Positions 8,337 through 15,634 of a stretch of 49,517 bases of DNA are shown in pieces. Source of the stretch: a virus; IMG/VR virus record IMGVR_UViG_3300025011_000068, positions 1 through 49,517 of that record; one strand, 5' to 3'. Below the pieces are notes generated by a model that saw nothing but the letters and a program-made list of their open reading frames with translations, was not told where the DNA came from and did no database searches. The first letter of the stretch is position 1, and each line of letters starts with the position of its first letter. The position numbers and the translations under genes were made by a program.

Positions 8337-8823
8337 AGAGTCCTTGGTCTACCCGGTCCTTGGTCTGGTCGGGGAGGCTGGGGAGTTTACTGAGGCGCTG
8401 GTCGGCGGCGACCCAGAAAAAGTAACCAAAGAGGCTGGCGACGTTTTGTGGTATTGCGCAGCGATCTGCACCAGTCGAGGTATAAGACTTTCTGAGTGCT
8501 ACCCAATGGTTTATAAGGATGCAGATTTCAGTGGGTACACTATTCTTATTGTTGCTGCGAGATTGGCTGAGCAGTATAAGAAAGCAATTAGATCTGGATT
8601 CCAGGCCCCTGTAACTGGAGTAATTACCAAAGCTTTGATGCAACTTACAATTGTGCTTGAGCAGACAATTGCACCTATCGGATTACCAACCATCCCAGAG
8701 ATAATGGAGATCAATATTGAAAAACTTGCGGCCAGAGCAGTAGCGGGGACGTTGAAAGAAAGAGGTAATCGCCCACCTAATCCTCCATACATTGACCCGA
8801 AGCACGGACAACAGAGAGGGTAG
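8254..8823 (+). CDS. MazG-like nucleotide pyrophosphohydrolase
   Basis: 189 residues from ATG 8254 (GGGAGAG upstream). GLVGEAGEFTEAL (about residues 34-46) and KEAGDVLWYCAA (about 59-70) are the metal-binding helices of the all-alpha NTP-PPase/MazG-like superfamily (E-x-x-E, then E-x-x-D). Phage members hydrolyse non-canonical NTPs or dNTPs, or (p)ppGpp. The C-terminal half beyond residue 75 is less typical and its codons are more A+T-rich (about 8480-8770), suggesting a mosaic join. Another start at 8155 would overlap the zinc gene more and lacks conserved sequence. Confidence 0.75.
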   Translation: METVPWQKILDKWNAYQLAANKTAVYPKESLVYPVLGLVGEAGEFTEALVGGDPEKVTKEAGDVLWYCAAICTSRGIRLSECYPMVYKDADFSGYTILIVAARLAEQYKKAIRSGFQAPVTGVITKALMQLTIVLEQTIAPIGLPTIPEIMEINIEKLAARAVAGTLKERGNRPPNPPYIDPKHGQQRG

Positions 8824-8833
8824 CGACTCACCA

Positions 8834-8861
8834 ATGAGACACAACCTTGGTTGTGTCTCAT
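8834..8861. promoter_or_regulatory. Perfect 13-bp inverted repeat, 2-nt loop
   Basis: ATGAGACACAACC is followed by TT and its exact reverse complement. It lies in the 55-base gap between the MazG-like gene and the next gene. There is no U-run after it (ATTTATAAG follows), so it is either a weak terminator or attenuator, an RNA processing hairpin, or an operator. It is 7 bases upstream of the next Shine-Dalgarno AAGGAG (8868-8873). Confidence 0.6.
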
Positions 8862-8878
8862 ATTTATAAGGAGATGAG

Positions 8879-9065
8879 ATGCAAAGAAAGCCACGAGTAC
8901 GCTTTTGCTGGGAGTGTGGCCGGCAGCTCTGGGGGCAACCACCACGTCGAGGTTGAGGTCGACGGCCACAACAGAATCCTGCACAAGGACTGCTATCAAA
9001 AACTATTTCCAGAGGAGGCGAAACGTGCCAAGAAAAGTAACAATGGAGGACTTCATCATCCCTGA
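8879..9065 (+). pseudogene. Zn-binding small protein interrupted by +1 frameshift at a G run
   Basis: From ATG 8879 (AAGGAG five bases upstream) the frame reads MQRKPRVRFCWECGRQLWG and stops soon after. A second frame continues as NHHVEVEVDGHNRILHKDC and on to 9063. Removing one G from the five-G run at 8931-8935 joins them into one protein with a CxxC knuckle and an H/C pair, which looks like an intact phage zinc-ribbon protein of about 60 residues. An alternative start at ATG 8874 has no usable Shine-Dalgarno spacing. The indel may be a sequencing error, a real mutation or a frameshift site. Confidence 0.55.
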
Positions 9066-9276
9066 ATTTCGCGGAAAGGATCCTGAAGACTATGAGTTTC
9101 GTAGGGATGGTACTATTGTCCGCAAAGATAGATGGGAAAAGGGTATAATGGAAATAGCTTTCAGACTCACTAACTCAGGACGGGTTGAGTTTGAAATTGA
9201 CAACCTAGTCAAGACTGTCGAGTGGCTGCTTGACCAGATACCTGATCGGCAGATCCCAGACGAAGAGGAGGAGTGA
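9025..9276 (+). CDS. Hypothetical protein, 83 aa
   Basis: GTG 9025 is favoured by GAGGAGG at 9012-9018; the longer frame from 8905 would have to cover the zinc gene. The protein is acidic, with a short N-terminal basic segment, DPEDYEFRRDGTI, a mixed middle and an acidic DEEEE end. No family recognised. It overlaps the preceding gene by 41 bases. An 18-base piece of it (9079-9096) recurs downstream at 9348-9365. Confidence 0.45.
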   Translation: MPRKVTMEDFIIPEFRGKDPEDYEFRRDGTIVRKDRWEKGIMEIAFRLTNSGRVEFEIDNLVKTVEWLLDQIPDRQIPDEEEE

Positions 9277-9413
9277 ACCATGTTTGGAGAATACTAGTAC
9301 AGCCGACCTAACTCCACTTTGGCTAGACCGTAGGTACTTTTACTTTAGATCCTGAAGACTATGAGGAGGATTCGGCCGGCAACAGAAGTCACCTCACCTC
9401 ACCTCACCTCACC
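9277..9413. other. Convergent junction between early and late gene blocks
   Basis: Plus-strand genes end at 9276 and minus-strand genes end at 9414. The 137 bases between hold no clear terminator hairpin. They contain an 18-base duplicate of part of the gene at 9025 (9348-9365) and most of a TCACC pentamer array. No gene is supported here. Confidence 0.5.
9348..9365 (+). repeat. 18-bp direct repeat copy of 9079-9096
   Basis: GATCCTGAAGACTATGAG occurs at 9079-9096 inside the 83-residue gene and again here outside any convincing gene. In the same reading the second copy continues as DPEDYEEDSAG before running into the pentamer array, so it may be a scrap of a duplicated gene left by deletion. 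Confidence 0.7.
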
Positions 9414-9418
9414 TCACC
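9389..9418. repeat. TCACC pentamer array, six copies
   Basis: Six head-to-tail copies of TCACC. The array overlaps the stop codon of the minus-strand gene ending at 9414. It is a slippage-prone microsatellite; copy number could vary between isolates. No regulatory role can be shown. Confidence 0.85.
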
Positions 9419-9617
9419 CCATAACCTCAAAACGAATAGCGTGCCGCTCGCACGCCTCTTTGGCCTTGCACAGCCCGGTCCAGATCTCTGCAAACTCGGG
9501 ATCGTCCTTAATGACCATCGCGACCTTGCCCCAGACGCCAAACAAGGGATATGCCGCAACGCAAGGTTCGGTACATCCTCGACCGCACTTTAGTGGATCA
9601 GCAGCTACTCTATGCAT
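9414..9617 (-). CDS. Cys-rich small protein, 67 aa
   Basis: ATG 9617 is preceded by GAGGGGCG and overlaps the upstream gene stop by 13 bases. Cysteines are spaced CGRGCTEPC (C-x3-C-x3-C) near residue 11, with two more near residues 50 and 56. It could bind metal or form disulfides. No family recognised. It is the last gene of the late minus-strand operon and its stop lies in the TCACC array. A real gene is supported by the overlap, ribosome-binding site and cysteine pattern rather than by homology. Confidence 0.45.
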   Translation of the reverse strand: MHRVAADPLKCGRGCTEPCVAAYPLFGVWGKVAMVIKDDPEFAEIWTGLCKAKEACERHAIRFEVMG

Positions 9618-9814
9618 CGTCGCCCCTCTATGTAGACAGCACTCTCTGGACAGAACTGGATAACAAGGCCTATCCTGTAACCAAGCTCAGCATCCTTCAG
9701 TGCCCAGACCGATAACGGCAGGTTGCCGTCGTATTTCGATCGGAAACCTTTCAGCAGGATTTCGCACATTCCACAATCTTGGCACTCTTGTTTGTCGGTG
9801 GTTAGGAAGTGCAT
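9605..9814 (-). CDS. Ferredoxin-like small protein (CxxCxxC ... CP)
   Basis: 69 residues from ATG 9814, two bases after the endolysin stop (TGATTATG), chosen over the upstream ATG at 9871 that would sit inside the endolysin. CQDCGMC (C11, C14, C17) is followed 38 residues later by CPESAVYIE (C55), like the two parts of a [4Fe-4S] ferredoxin signature with an insertion between the third and fourth cysteines; a fifth Cys is at 67. It could bind an Fe-S cluster or zinc. Being coupled to the endolysin gene is odd for a redox protein. Confidence 0.5.
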   Translation of the reverse strand: MHFLTTDKQECQDCGMCEILLKGFRSKYDGNLPLSVWALKDAELGYRIGLVIQFCPESAVYIEGRRCIE

Positions 9815-9816
9815 AA

Positions 9817-10302
9817 TCAGTCCGTATCGTCGGCGCCGTAACGCAAGTTCTGGGCAATCCGCTTCACCCATCCCCGGGCGTTCGGCAGAAAGTTCTTGCA
9901 GTCGGCCATGAAATCTAGGCGCTCGGCCAGGATCAACATCACCAGATCAGAGTCGGAAGTGTCATCGATCTTTGCTCGAGTAATGGGTCCGACAATGCCG
10001 TCATCTTTCAGCCCAAGCGCCTGCTGTAGCTGCTTGATCGCTGTCTTCGGCCCGGAGTTCACCCCGAAGTCGAAGAGCTGGAAGGCAAGCCCGCGAGGAA
10101 ATCTGTCGAGGTTCATCGGAATAATGTAATCGGCAATGTAGATCGCGCCGGCCTGGTCAATTGTGAGATTTTTGATATTGAGATGGGGGTATGATCGCTG
10201 GCTGACACCCCACTTGGTTGGTCCGCCGACCGGATCGTCCCAGTATCCGCCTTCATGGCCCAGGCATCGACGCAGCAATTCTCGAACCTTATCGGATGTC
10301 AT
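9817..10302 (-). CDS. Endolysin, GH108-type N-acetylmuramidase with PG-binding domain
   Basis: 161 residues. An N-terminal HEGGYWDDPVGGPTKWGVS (E17 the likely catalytic Glu) is the hallmark of the glycosyl hydrolase 108 / secretion-activator family. The C-terminal half contains the LQQALGLKDDGIVGPIT segment of the type 3 peptidoglycan-binding domain. It should cleave the glycan strand of host peptidoglycan at lysis. There is no signal peptide, so it would depend on the upstream holin-like protein. The start overlaps the preceding stop as ATGA. Confidence 0.9.
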   Translation of the reverse strand: MTSDKVRELLRRCLGHEGGYWDDPVGGPTKWGVSQRSYPHLNIKNLTIDQAGAIYIADYIIPMNLDRFPRGLAFQLFDFGVNSGPKTAIKQLQQALGLKDDGIVGPITRAKIDDTSDSDLVMLILAERLDFMADCKNFLPNARGWVKRIAQNLRYGADDTD

Positions 10303-10718
10303 TGATTTCTCCCCTCAAGGTGTTCAATTCTTTTGGCATTACTCTCTACGTCCTTTGATGTCTGCCTGATTGATAATTCAAAAGTGTTTTTCAACACTTC
10401 TGTGCTTGTGGTCATTCGGTTCACACTGGCAGTGACGCTGGCAGACGAGGCTTTTATTTCCGCCACGCTTTCCCTAATTTCTGACTTAAACAGTGCGAGC
10501 AGTGTGAAAAGAGCACCGAGAGTTATAGCCACAACCAACACCATTACTGCAATAGCACCGACAACTTTGTTTTTGAAACTGAGTAACGGCGGGATCTCTC
10601 TGAGCAATTTTTCACTTGCCTCCGTATCTGCTTTGTGCTTTTCTTCAAGTCTGATAAAGTTTGGACAGTCGTTACATGCTCTCCTGTCAGTCTCGCCGTG
10701 TCTGCGGTCATCGGTCAT
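10299..10718 (-). CDS. Membrane-anchored coiled-coil protein, probable lysis accessory
   Basis: 139 residues. The N-terminal soluble part is charged and contains CNDC; one strong TM helix lies at about residues 51-75; the C-terminal half is a Ser/Thr/Glu-rich coiled coil (EIKASSASVTASVNRM onward). One-TM coiled-coil proteins beside holins and endolysins often act in lysis (XhlA-like or spanin-like), so that role is inferred. No lipobox is seen. The stop overlaps the endolysin start. Confidence 0.55.
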   Translation of the reverse strand: MTDDRRHGETDRRACNDCPNFIRLEEKHKADTEASEKLLREIPPLLSFKNKVVGAIAVMVLVVAITLGALFTLLALFKSEIRESVAEIKASSASVTASVNRMTTSTEVLKNTFELSIRQTSKDVESNAKRIEHLEGRNQ

Positions 10719-10723
10719 TTATC

Positions 10724-11206
10724 TCATCCTTTAGAAAATACTTTCTCAATAAGAGGCTGAAGATTAAGGACCGCACGCTCACCAAAAAGAAAACCAAGCA
10801 CAAGCACATTGATTATGATCATAGCCAGACCTTGCTCTTGGCTAAACTCGTTACTTGAAAAGATCCACTTATAGTCGAGCCACAATGTAGCAAAACCCCA
10901 AGCCGGACGTTGTACCCCACGTAAAAAAACAATAGGACGGCCAATCCAGCCAAGAGCATTCAAGTCAGAAGCAGTACCCTCTTGCTCGGCAATTCGCTTG
11001 TCAATTTGCGCAGCTGCTTCGGATAACATTTTGTCAGTCTCTAACTGTTTTGCTGCAAGAAGTTCTGTCATTTTCAGATTAACTTCTGCTTTTTGCAAAG
11101 GAGTCAGATCAGGGGGGAGGTAAGACAACACTGTTTCTTTTATCTCTTTGAACAGTCCGCCGCCTACAAAGTTAGCTACTGCCGAAAGTATTTTTCCTGC
11201 GCTCAT
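10724..11206 (-). CDS. Holin-like protein (3TM/GTA-holin type)
   Basis: 160 residues from ATG 11206, preferred over ATG 11212 because AAAGGAGG would touch the first ATG. An amphipathic N-terminus and a helical linker precede a GRPIVFLRGVQRPAWGF segment and two hydrophobic stretches (about 108-126 and 132-150), as in the three-TM phage holins related to gene-transfer-agent holins. It would permeabilise the inner membrane for the endolysin. Its place directly before the lysis genes supports this; family membership is inferred. Confidence 0.6.
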   Translation of the reverse strand: MSAGKILSAVANFVGGGLFKEIKETVLSYLPPDLTPLQKAEVNLKMTELLAAKQLETDKMLSEAAAQIDKRIAEQEGTASDLNALGWIGRPIVFLRGVQRPAWGFATLWLDYKWIFSSNEFSQEQGLAMIIINVLVLGFLFGERAVLNLQPLIEKVFSKG

Positions 11207-11218
11207 CAACATCCTCCT

Positions 11219-11320
11219 TTATATCCACCAAATCCCCATGCACACCACCAGCAGCACGAGGGCTATGCCGAGATCTATGAGGGTGCGTTGGGTTTGTTGT
11301 TCTTGGTCTTTTGAGTTCAT
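11219..11320 (-). CDS. 33-residue single-TM small protein
   Basis: ATG 11320 opens a frame with a polar N-terminus (KDQEQQTQR) and a hydrophobic helix LGIALVLLVVCMGIWWI ending at the C-terminus. The stop overlaps the Shine-Dalgarno of the holin-like gene. No good ribosome-binding site precedes it (ACCAAAAT), so expression is uncertain. Type and position fit a minor holin, antiholin or lysis regulator. Confidence 0.4.
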   Translation of the reverse strand: MNSKDQEQQTQRTLIDLGIALVLLVVCMGIWWI

Positions 11321-11348
11321 ATTTTGGTTAATTGTAGTTTTTTATCAA

Positions 11349-12131
11349 TCAAATATTTTTAAACATCTCAGTTCCCCAGAACAACCGTTTGGTGAGCAGC
11401 GGACGAGTCTTGAACCATTGAGAAGCAGCCAGCCTACCGGTAAGGCTGAACCGATCAGCTACCCACTTCTCTAATCGTTGAAGATCATAAACACCAGGGT
11501 CCGCAGTGCAGAAGAATGCCATCGCCACAACCCCTGTGAAGTTCCTGGTGTTTTTGTAATGACATCCGAGGTTCATCCGGTTAAAGGTCTCTGGCTCATT
11601 ATAAGCCCCACCGTTTGATATTACACCGTTCTTCATGAATGTGGAACCATTGGCACCACCACCACGGGAACTTACAAAATGCCACTGGCTATCGTTGAGA
11701 TCCCCGGCTACACTGCCCAGGGAGACGCTCTCACCTGAGTAGGTTGAGGTGAATCCACCGCCAGTTTCGATCCTTGAGAAAAACTTATCCGCTGGGTCAA
11801 AGTACCGGGTAAGCGCCACAGTGTCCTTCCACTCCTGCGCCGTGTTTGAATAACATAGACATCCGTAGGCAAAGCCGTTGCCTGAGATATCCCCGATATT
11901 CTTTGTCATCATCGAGGCATTGCTTGAGATGTTAAACGCATTGCCGTTGATGCCGTTGATGAGAACTATGGTTGGCGCGGTACCGTAATTCGCGAACGAT
12001 CCTGAGCCATACTGAGCAGCCCACGAAGACGCAGATATGTTGGTTCCATCTACGTAGATGTGCATTCCGGTCATCATCCCCGGATTCCAGCCTGACCAGA
12101 AGTTTAAAGGTTTGGATACGTTGGCTGCCAT
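11349..12131 (-). CDS. LamG/concanavalin-like tail-tip or receptor-binding protein
   Basis: 260 residues. A beta-rich body contains a pattern typical of LamG-like jelly rolls (W-x-F-V-S then a G-rich loop, later NLGCHYKNTRNFTG and a YDLQRLEKWVADRF helix). The C-terminus KTRPLLTKRLFWGTEMF parallels that of the neighbour upstream, and both begin MA-x-NVSK, so the two are tandem paralogues with diverged middles. Likely a surface-exposed fiber component binding carbohydrate. Nine bases separate it from the paralogue. Confidence 0.6.
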   Translation of the reverse strand: MAANVSKPLNFWSGWNPGMMTGMHIYVDGTNISASSWAAQYGSGSFANYGTAPTIVLINGINGNAFNISSNASMMTKNIGDISGNGFAYGCLCYSNTAQEWKDTVALTRYFDPADKFFSRIETGGGFTSTYSGESVSLGSVAGDLNDSQWHFVSSRGGGANGSTFMKNGVISNGGAYNEPETFNRMNLGCHYKNTRNFTGVVAMAFFCTADPGVYDLQRLEKWVADRFSLTGRLAASQWFKTRPLLTKRLFWGTEMFKNI

Positions 12132-12140
12132 GATTTCCCC

Positions 12141-12953
12141 TTATATCGCTGAAGCAAATGCTTCAGATCCCCAGAAGAGCATTTTTGATAGCGGCTTAAT
12201 ATTTTTGTGCCAATGGGTACTTGACAATTTATCTTTTCTCCCAAACTTATCAGCCAAGAAGCCTTCTAACGCCACTCGGTTAGCCTCACTCAATGTGGTG
12301 TTAAATACCATCATCTCATATATAGTTAGGTTGCCATAATATGTTGCCGCACTTTCCTTGCACATCTGCATGAGTGCAGTATTTGTTGCTGTCGGCGCTG
12401 TGGTATATGTTGCAGTACCTTGTGCATTACCATCTTGATGATATGTCATGGTATTTGCGGCATCATTCCATACATACTCAAGCATAAAAGCAGTATCAAC
12501 TCCAAGAGCACTGCTACTAGGGTCCATCCAAGCGACGCTAGCGTTAAGACCTCTCATTTTACCATCTGCCAGAGGGCCATTTATAGCATATGAAACACCA
12601 GAACCACTAGCTACACATAACATCCTCCCGTTGTTACCTGTGTGTACTGATGGAGTCCTAACAACGGCTATAACCGACGATGTGCTGTATATAGCACTGT
12701 TCTGTATTCCTGTTGTGAGCCAGTCATTACTGCCGTCAAAGTACGCCCCCTTATAGCCATTCAAAAGATTCGCACTAATGACCGGCTGGGAGGCCCCTGT
12801 TGCCTGAGTTGCATTAGTCCCCACGTTTGCTGTCCATGTAGCTACTGCACCGCTTGCCGGGAGTTCCTCCGGCCTGAAACGGGCTACTAACCCAGGAACA
12901 GTATTAGGGTTATAATCATAAAATCCTGCCGCCTTACTTACATTAGTAGCCAT
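12141..12953 (-). CDS. LamG/concanavalin-like tail-tip or receptor-binding protein (paralogue)
   Basis: 270 residues. It opens MATNVSK, then PGLVARFRPEELP and GAYFDGSNDWL, the usual start of a LamG-3 type concanavalin fold; then LTIYEMMVFNTTLSE and LEGFLADKFGRK, which matches the ends of many LamG fiber proteins. The C-terminus IKPLSKMLFWGSEAF mirrors the downstream paralogue. The start overlaps the preceding stop by one base (TAATG). DNA here is more A+T-rich than in the hub genes, consistent with exchangeable host-range genes. Confidence 0.65.
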   Translation of the reverse strand: MATNVSKAAGFYDYNPNTVPGLVARFRPEELPASGAVATWTANVGTNATQATGASQPVISANLLNGYKGAYFDGSNDWLTTGIQNSAIYSTSSVIAVVRTPSVHTGNNGRMLCVASGSGVSYAINGPLADGKMRGLNASVAWMDPSSSALGVDTAFMLEYVWNDAANTMTYHQDGNAQGTATYTTAPTATNTALMQMCKESAATYYGNLTIYEMMVFNTTLSEANRVALEGFLADKFGRKDKLSSTHWHKNIKPLSKMLFWGSEAFASAI

Positions 12954-14863
12954 TATGCCACCTCCGCTAATACAAGTTTTGCGTCAGAAATCACCTTGGC
13001 GTTCACTTCGATGAAGCATTGGGCGGTTCTATTTGGCGCTGTCCCTGTCACCGAGTAAACCATGAAGTTCAGTTCGGTACCTATCGTATCCCTAAACCTG
13101 AACCCTTCAGACTGGTAGGCTGCTGCGGGGAATACCAGTGATTGCCCCGAAACATGGAATTGATAGCCTACGGAGTTCAGGGACTCACCTACGTTCAGTT
13201 CGATCAAATCACCTGCAGCCAGGTTCAGAGTCACGCCGTTTCTAACAACGCTGGTATTGATGGCTACTTCGATATTAAAAGCGGTCTTGAAATGCACAAC
13301 AGCGCTTCTTTGCACCGGGATATGATCCGCGTTGAGATGATCCACGGTCAATAGGTAATCCGTAGCCCCTGAGAGTTTTTTCTCTGCGGGCACGGTATAG
13401 GACAGGCCAGCAACCGTTTCATCTATAACTGCCATATGGGTTTCAGCCCGGATAAGTCGAACCCTAGATTTTGCTACGTCGTAGTCCAGCTTCTGTGGAT
13501 TTGATTGATCAATCTCGATGAAGAATGAAGCTGCGGGCATATTCACATTGCCACTCACGGAAACACAACGCAGTTTAACTACAGTGTCAACTGCAGTAGT
13601 TATTCGTGCAACAGATACCGGTTGAGATGAATTATGTCCTGCTGTAGTGACCTCGTAGCAAATAGCGTCTACGCCATCAGGCAGTTTAACATTTGCATTA
13701 TCAACCCAAGAGAACCTGGCACTTTCTGCTGCAGACACATTGGCTATTTGACAGTACGCACTTAGCTTGTAGCTTTTACCAGCCTTTAACGTGATAGAGG
13801 AACCAGTGTTTGCCAAGGTACCCGAAACCAGGTCAAAGGTTATATCTGTATTGGCACCAAAATTGGTCTGGTCAGCAGATTTCCTACAGAACAAGAACTC
13901 CTTTGTAGCGCCTTTAGTGCTCGTAATCGTCGGTGTCAACGACTGCCCAACCGAGTTATCTGCCGGAGCCGTCACGTTGATCGCCGGGAAGATCAACTGG
14001 GTAGGAGTCAGGGCGATATGTTCCTCGGTAATCATATCAACCGCCCGCCATGGTAAAGTCTCGTCCTGGTTGGTATAAATTTTGAAGGTCTCAGCTGGAT
14101 CAATCGTCTTAATCCACCAGGTCATTGCCTCGCCTTCAGGGTAATCGGCCTCATCTACATTGATGAAAAGTTCCTGCCGTTGGGTATATATAGACAAGTC
14201 TTCTGCATCCATATCAGCGGGAGTTTTCAATTTATCGTAGAATTTAATATCATCATAGAGTCCAGTTCCAGCAGTCTCGTCAGCCTCCAGAGCGGTAAGC
14301 TGGATGTTGCCATAGTATGCCCTGACTCTGACACCGGCGTGGGCCTGCACTTCCGCAAGAGTCATCCCGAGGTGATAATAAATCCTTTGCAGTATGTACG
14401 TTACGGCAGGCACTGCCAGATATCGGTATGAACTGGTTTCAAGAAGGTGCGTGAAATCTTGCACCACCAACGGAGCAGCACCATCGGCGGGAACCCCCCA
14501 CGTACCATCGACCAAGCCGCTCTTGTCTCCAGCGTTGCCGTGGGTAACAACCCGCTTTTCGAGAGGCCCCATTTTTGGCATGTAGACCGTGCCGTTGCTC
14601 CCCGCAGTGGTCCATGGGGTTCCAGGAAGGATAGACTCGTATTCGTGGCCTGCAACTTGCACTGCAAGGTGATGACCTTTGAGCCTAATTTTGCCCACGC
14701 CGTGAAGGTCGAGGCCAGCAGATGGCAATAACGAACTCACAGCAACGCTTTTACTCGACCCCTCAGGCCCCATTGTGGTATCTGAAGGATCGATTACGTG
14801 CATTCGAGCGTTGGCTATTTTCGTCGCATCAGTTAATTCGGTATATTCTGATAATTTTGACAT
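12953..14863 (-). CDS. Large tail fiber protein
   Basis: 636 residues. The N-terminus (SKLSEYTELTDATKIANARMHVIDPSD, then SKSVAVSSLL) is the phage-fiber attachment segment in which a list of parameters leads to a trimer start. The remainder is beta-rich; residues about 290-480 contain an Ig/fibronectin-like stretch (NVTAPADNSVGQSLTPTITS) and a carbohydrate-module-like segment. Probably the main side or tip fiber with the two LamG proteins. AAAGGA precedes ATG 14863. Confidence 0.65.
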   Translation of the reverse strand: MSKLSEYTELTDATKIANARMHVIDPSDTTMGPEGSSKSVAVSSLLPSAGLDLHGVGKIRLKGHHLAVQVAGHEYESILPGTPWTTAGSNGTVYMPKMGPLEKRVVTHGNAGDKSGLVDGTWGVPADGAAPLVVQDFTHLLETSSYRYLAVPAVTYILQRIYYHLGMTLAEVQAHAGVRVRAYYGNIQLTALEADETAGTGLYDDIKFYDKLKTPADMDAEDLSIYTQRQELFINVDEADYPEGEAMTWWIKTIDPAETFKIYTNQDETLPWRAVDMITEEHIALTPTQLIFPAINVTAPADNSVGQSLTPTITSTKGATKEFLFCRKSADQTNFGANTDITFDLVSGTLANTGSSITLKAGKSYKLSAYCQIANVSAAESARFSWVDNANVKLPDGVDAICYEVTTAGHNSSQPVSVARITTAVDTVVKLRCVSVSGNVNMPAASFFIEIDQSNPQKLDYDVAKSRVRLIRAETHMAVIDETVAGLSYTVPAEKKLSGATDYLLTVDHLNADHIPVQRSAVVHFKTAFNIEVAINTSVVRNGVTLNLAAGDLIELNVGESLNSVGYQFHVSGQSLVFPAAAYQSEGFRFRDTIGTELNFMVYSVTGTAPNRTAQCFIEVNAKVISDAKLVLAEVA

Positions 14864-14887
14864 TTATTTCATTCCTTTATTGAAAGG

Positions 14888-15292
14888 TTATAGTGTCCAA
14901 TCACTGAACACTGAACCATCCTCAAACTGATAAATTGATCCGTCCTCGAAACGGTTGGCAGTTGCCATAAACCCGTTCCAGATATCTACCTCTTTAACAT
15001 ACTGGAATGCTTTACTTATGATACTCTCTGGCGTATCGTAGACGTAAAGCAACAGCCTATCCTCTGATTCTGTCCCCAGCATTGACCAAGTATTTAACAG
15101 CGGGCTTGCCAATGCTAGGTCGATGGCGTCGGCGGTTGGCCTCAGTGTAATTTTGTCAATGAAAAATATCGGTCGTAAAGTAGGCTCTACACGGTCATAG
15201 TCCGCGACTGATAAGCCGATAACATCAACCCAGCCATCAGCAGCCAAAGCCAGAAACGCCAACCCCTCGCCTGGCAAACCATTACCCCCCAC
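14888..15292 (-). CDS. Tail-tip associated hypothetical protein, 134 aa
   Basis: Starts at GTG 15292 inside the end of the preceding gene (11-base overlap). Beta-rich, with VDVIGLSVADYDRV and DKITLRPTADAIDLAL, ending in a short repeat FEDGSIYQFEDGSVF that resembles phage tail proteins with a C-terminal FEDGS motif. No family named. Its place between hub-like and fiber genes suggests a baseplate or fiber-connector component. Confidence 0.5.
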   Translation of the reverse strand: MGGNGLPGEGLAFLALAADGWVDVIGLSVADYDRVEPTLRPIFFIDKITLRPTADAIDLALASPLLNTWSMLGTESEDRLLLYVYDTPESIISKAFQYVKEVDIWNGFMATANRFEDGSIYQFEDGSVFSDWTL

Positions 15293-15632
15293 CAGTGCTT
15301 AATATCCACGGCACGGTCACGCCGTTAAATACAAGGTTGAAGGTCAGCACCACATCGGGTCCAGGTGAAGCCGTAGCCCGTACCTTGCACTTCTTCGACG
15401 CAGGCCAGACTCGATCACCAGCAGTCAGCCAGGTGGTGCCGTCAAACGACAACGCGGAGTTAGCCGGGATGGTGTAGTCCTGTCCTGCTGTAATTCTGGG
15501 ATAAAACCAGCGGGACTCAACTTGCGCGGAGGGTTCGGCGTTGAGGCGGAGGCCGGGAGTGCGGTGGCGACCAGTATTAGGCCGTTTAGTTGGAACTCCA
15601 GCTGTTCTGCCTACTGGCGAGAAGGCGCCCAT
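15282..15632 (-). CDS. Tail-tip associated hypothetical protein, 116 aa
   Basis: A basic N-terminus (RTAGVPTKRPNTGRHRT) is followed by a beta-rich domain with DYTIPANSALSFDGTTWLTAGDRVW and a C-terminal V-P-W-I-L-S-T-G-G-G. It resembles small adhesin or tip proteins but no family is recognised. It lies two bases after the preceding gene stop in the same operon. Confidence 0.5.
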   Translation of the reverse strand: MGAFSPVGRTAGVPTKRPNTGRHRTPGLRLNAEPSAQVESRWFYPRITAGQDYTIPANSALSFDGTTWLTAGDRVWPASKKCKVRATASPGPDVVLTFNLVFNGVTVPWILSTGGG

Positions 15633-15634
15633 TG

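Noticed and set aside
9361-9663. Plus-strand ORF through the TCACC array
   Set aside because: Repeated Ser/His/Thr/Pro stretch is an artefact of the pentamer repeat, and it overlaps two minus-strand genes antisense.
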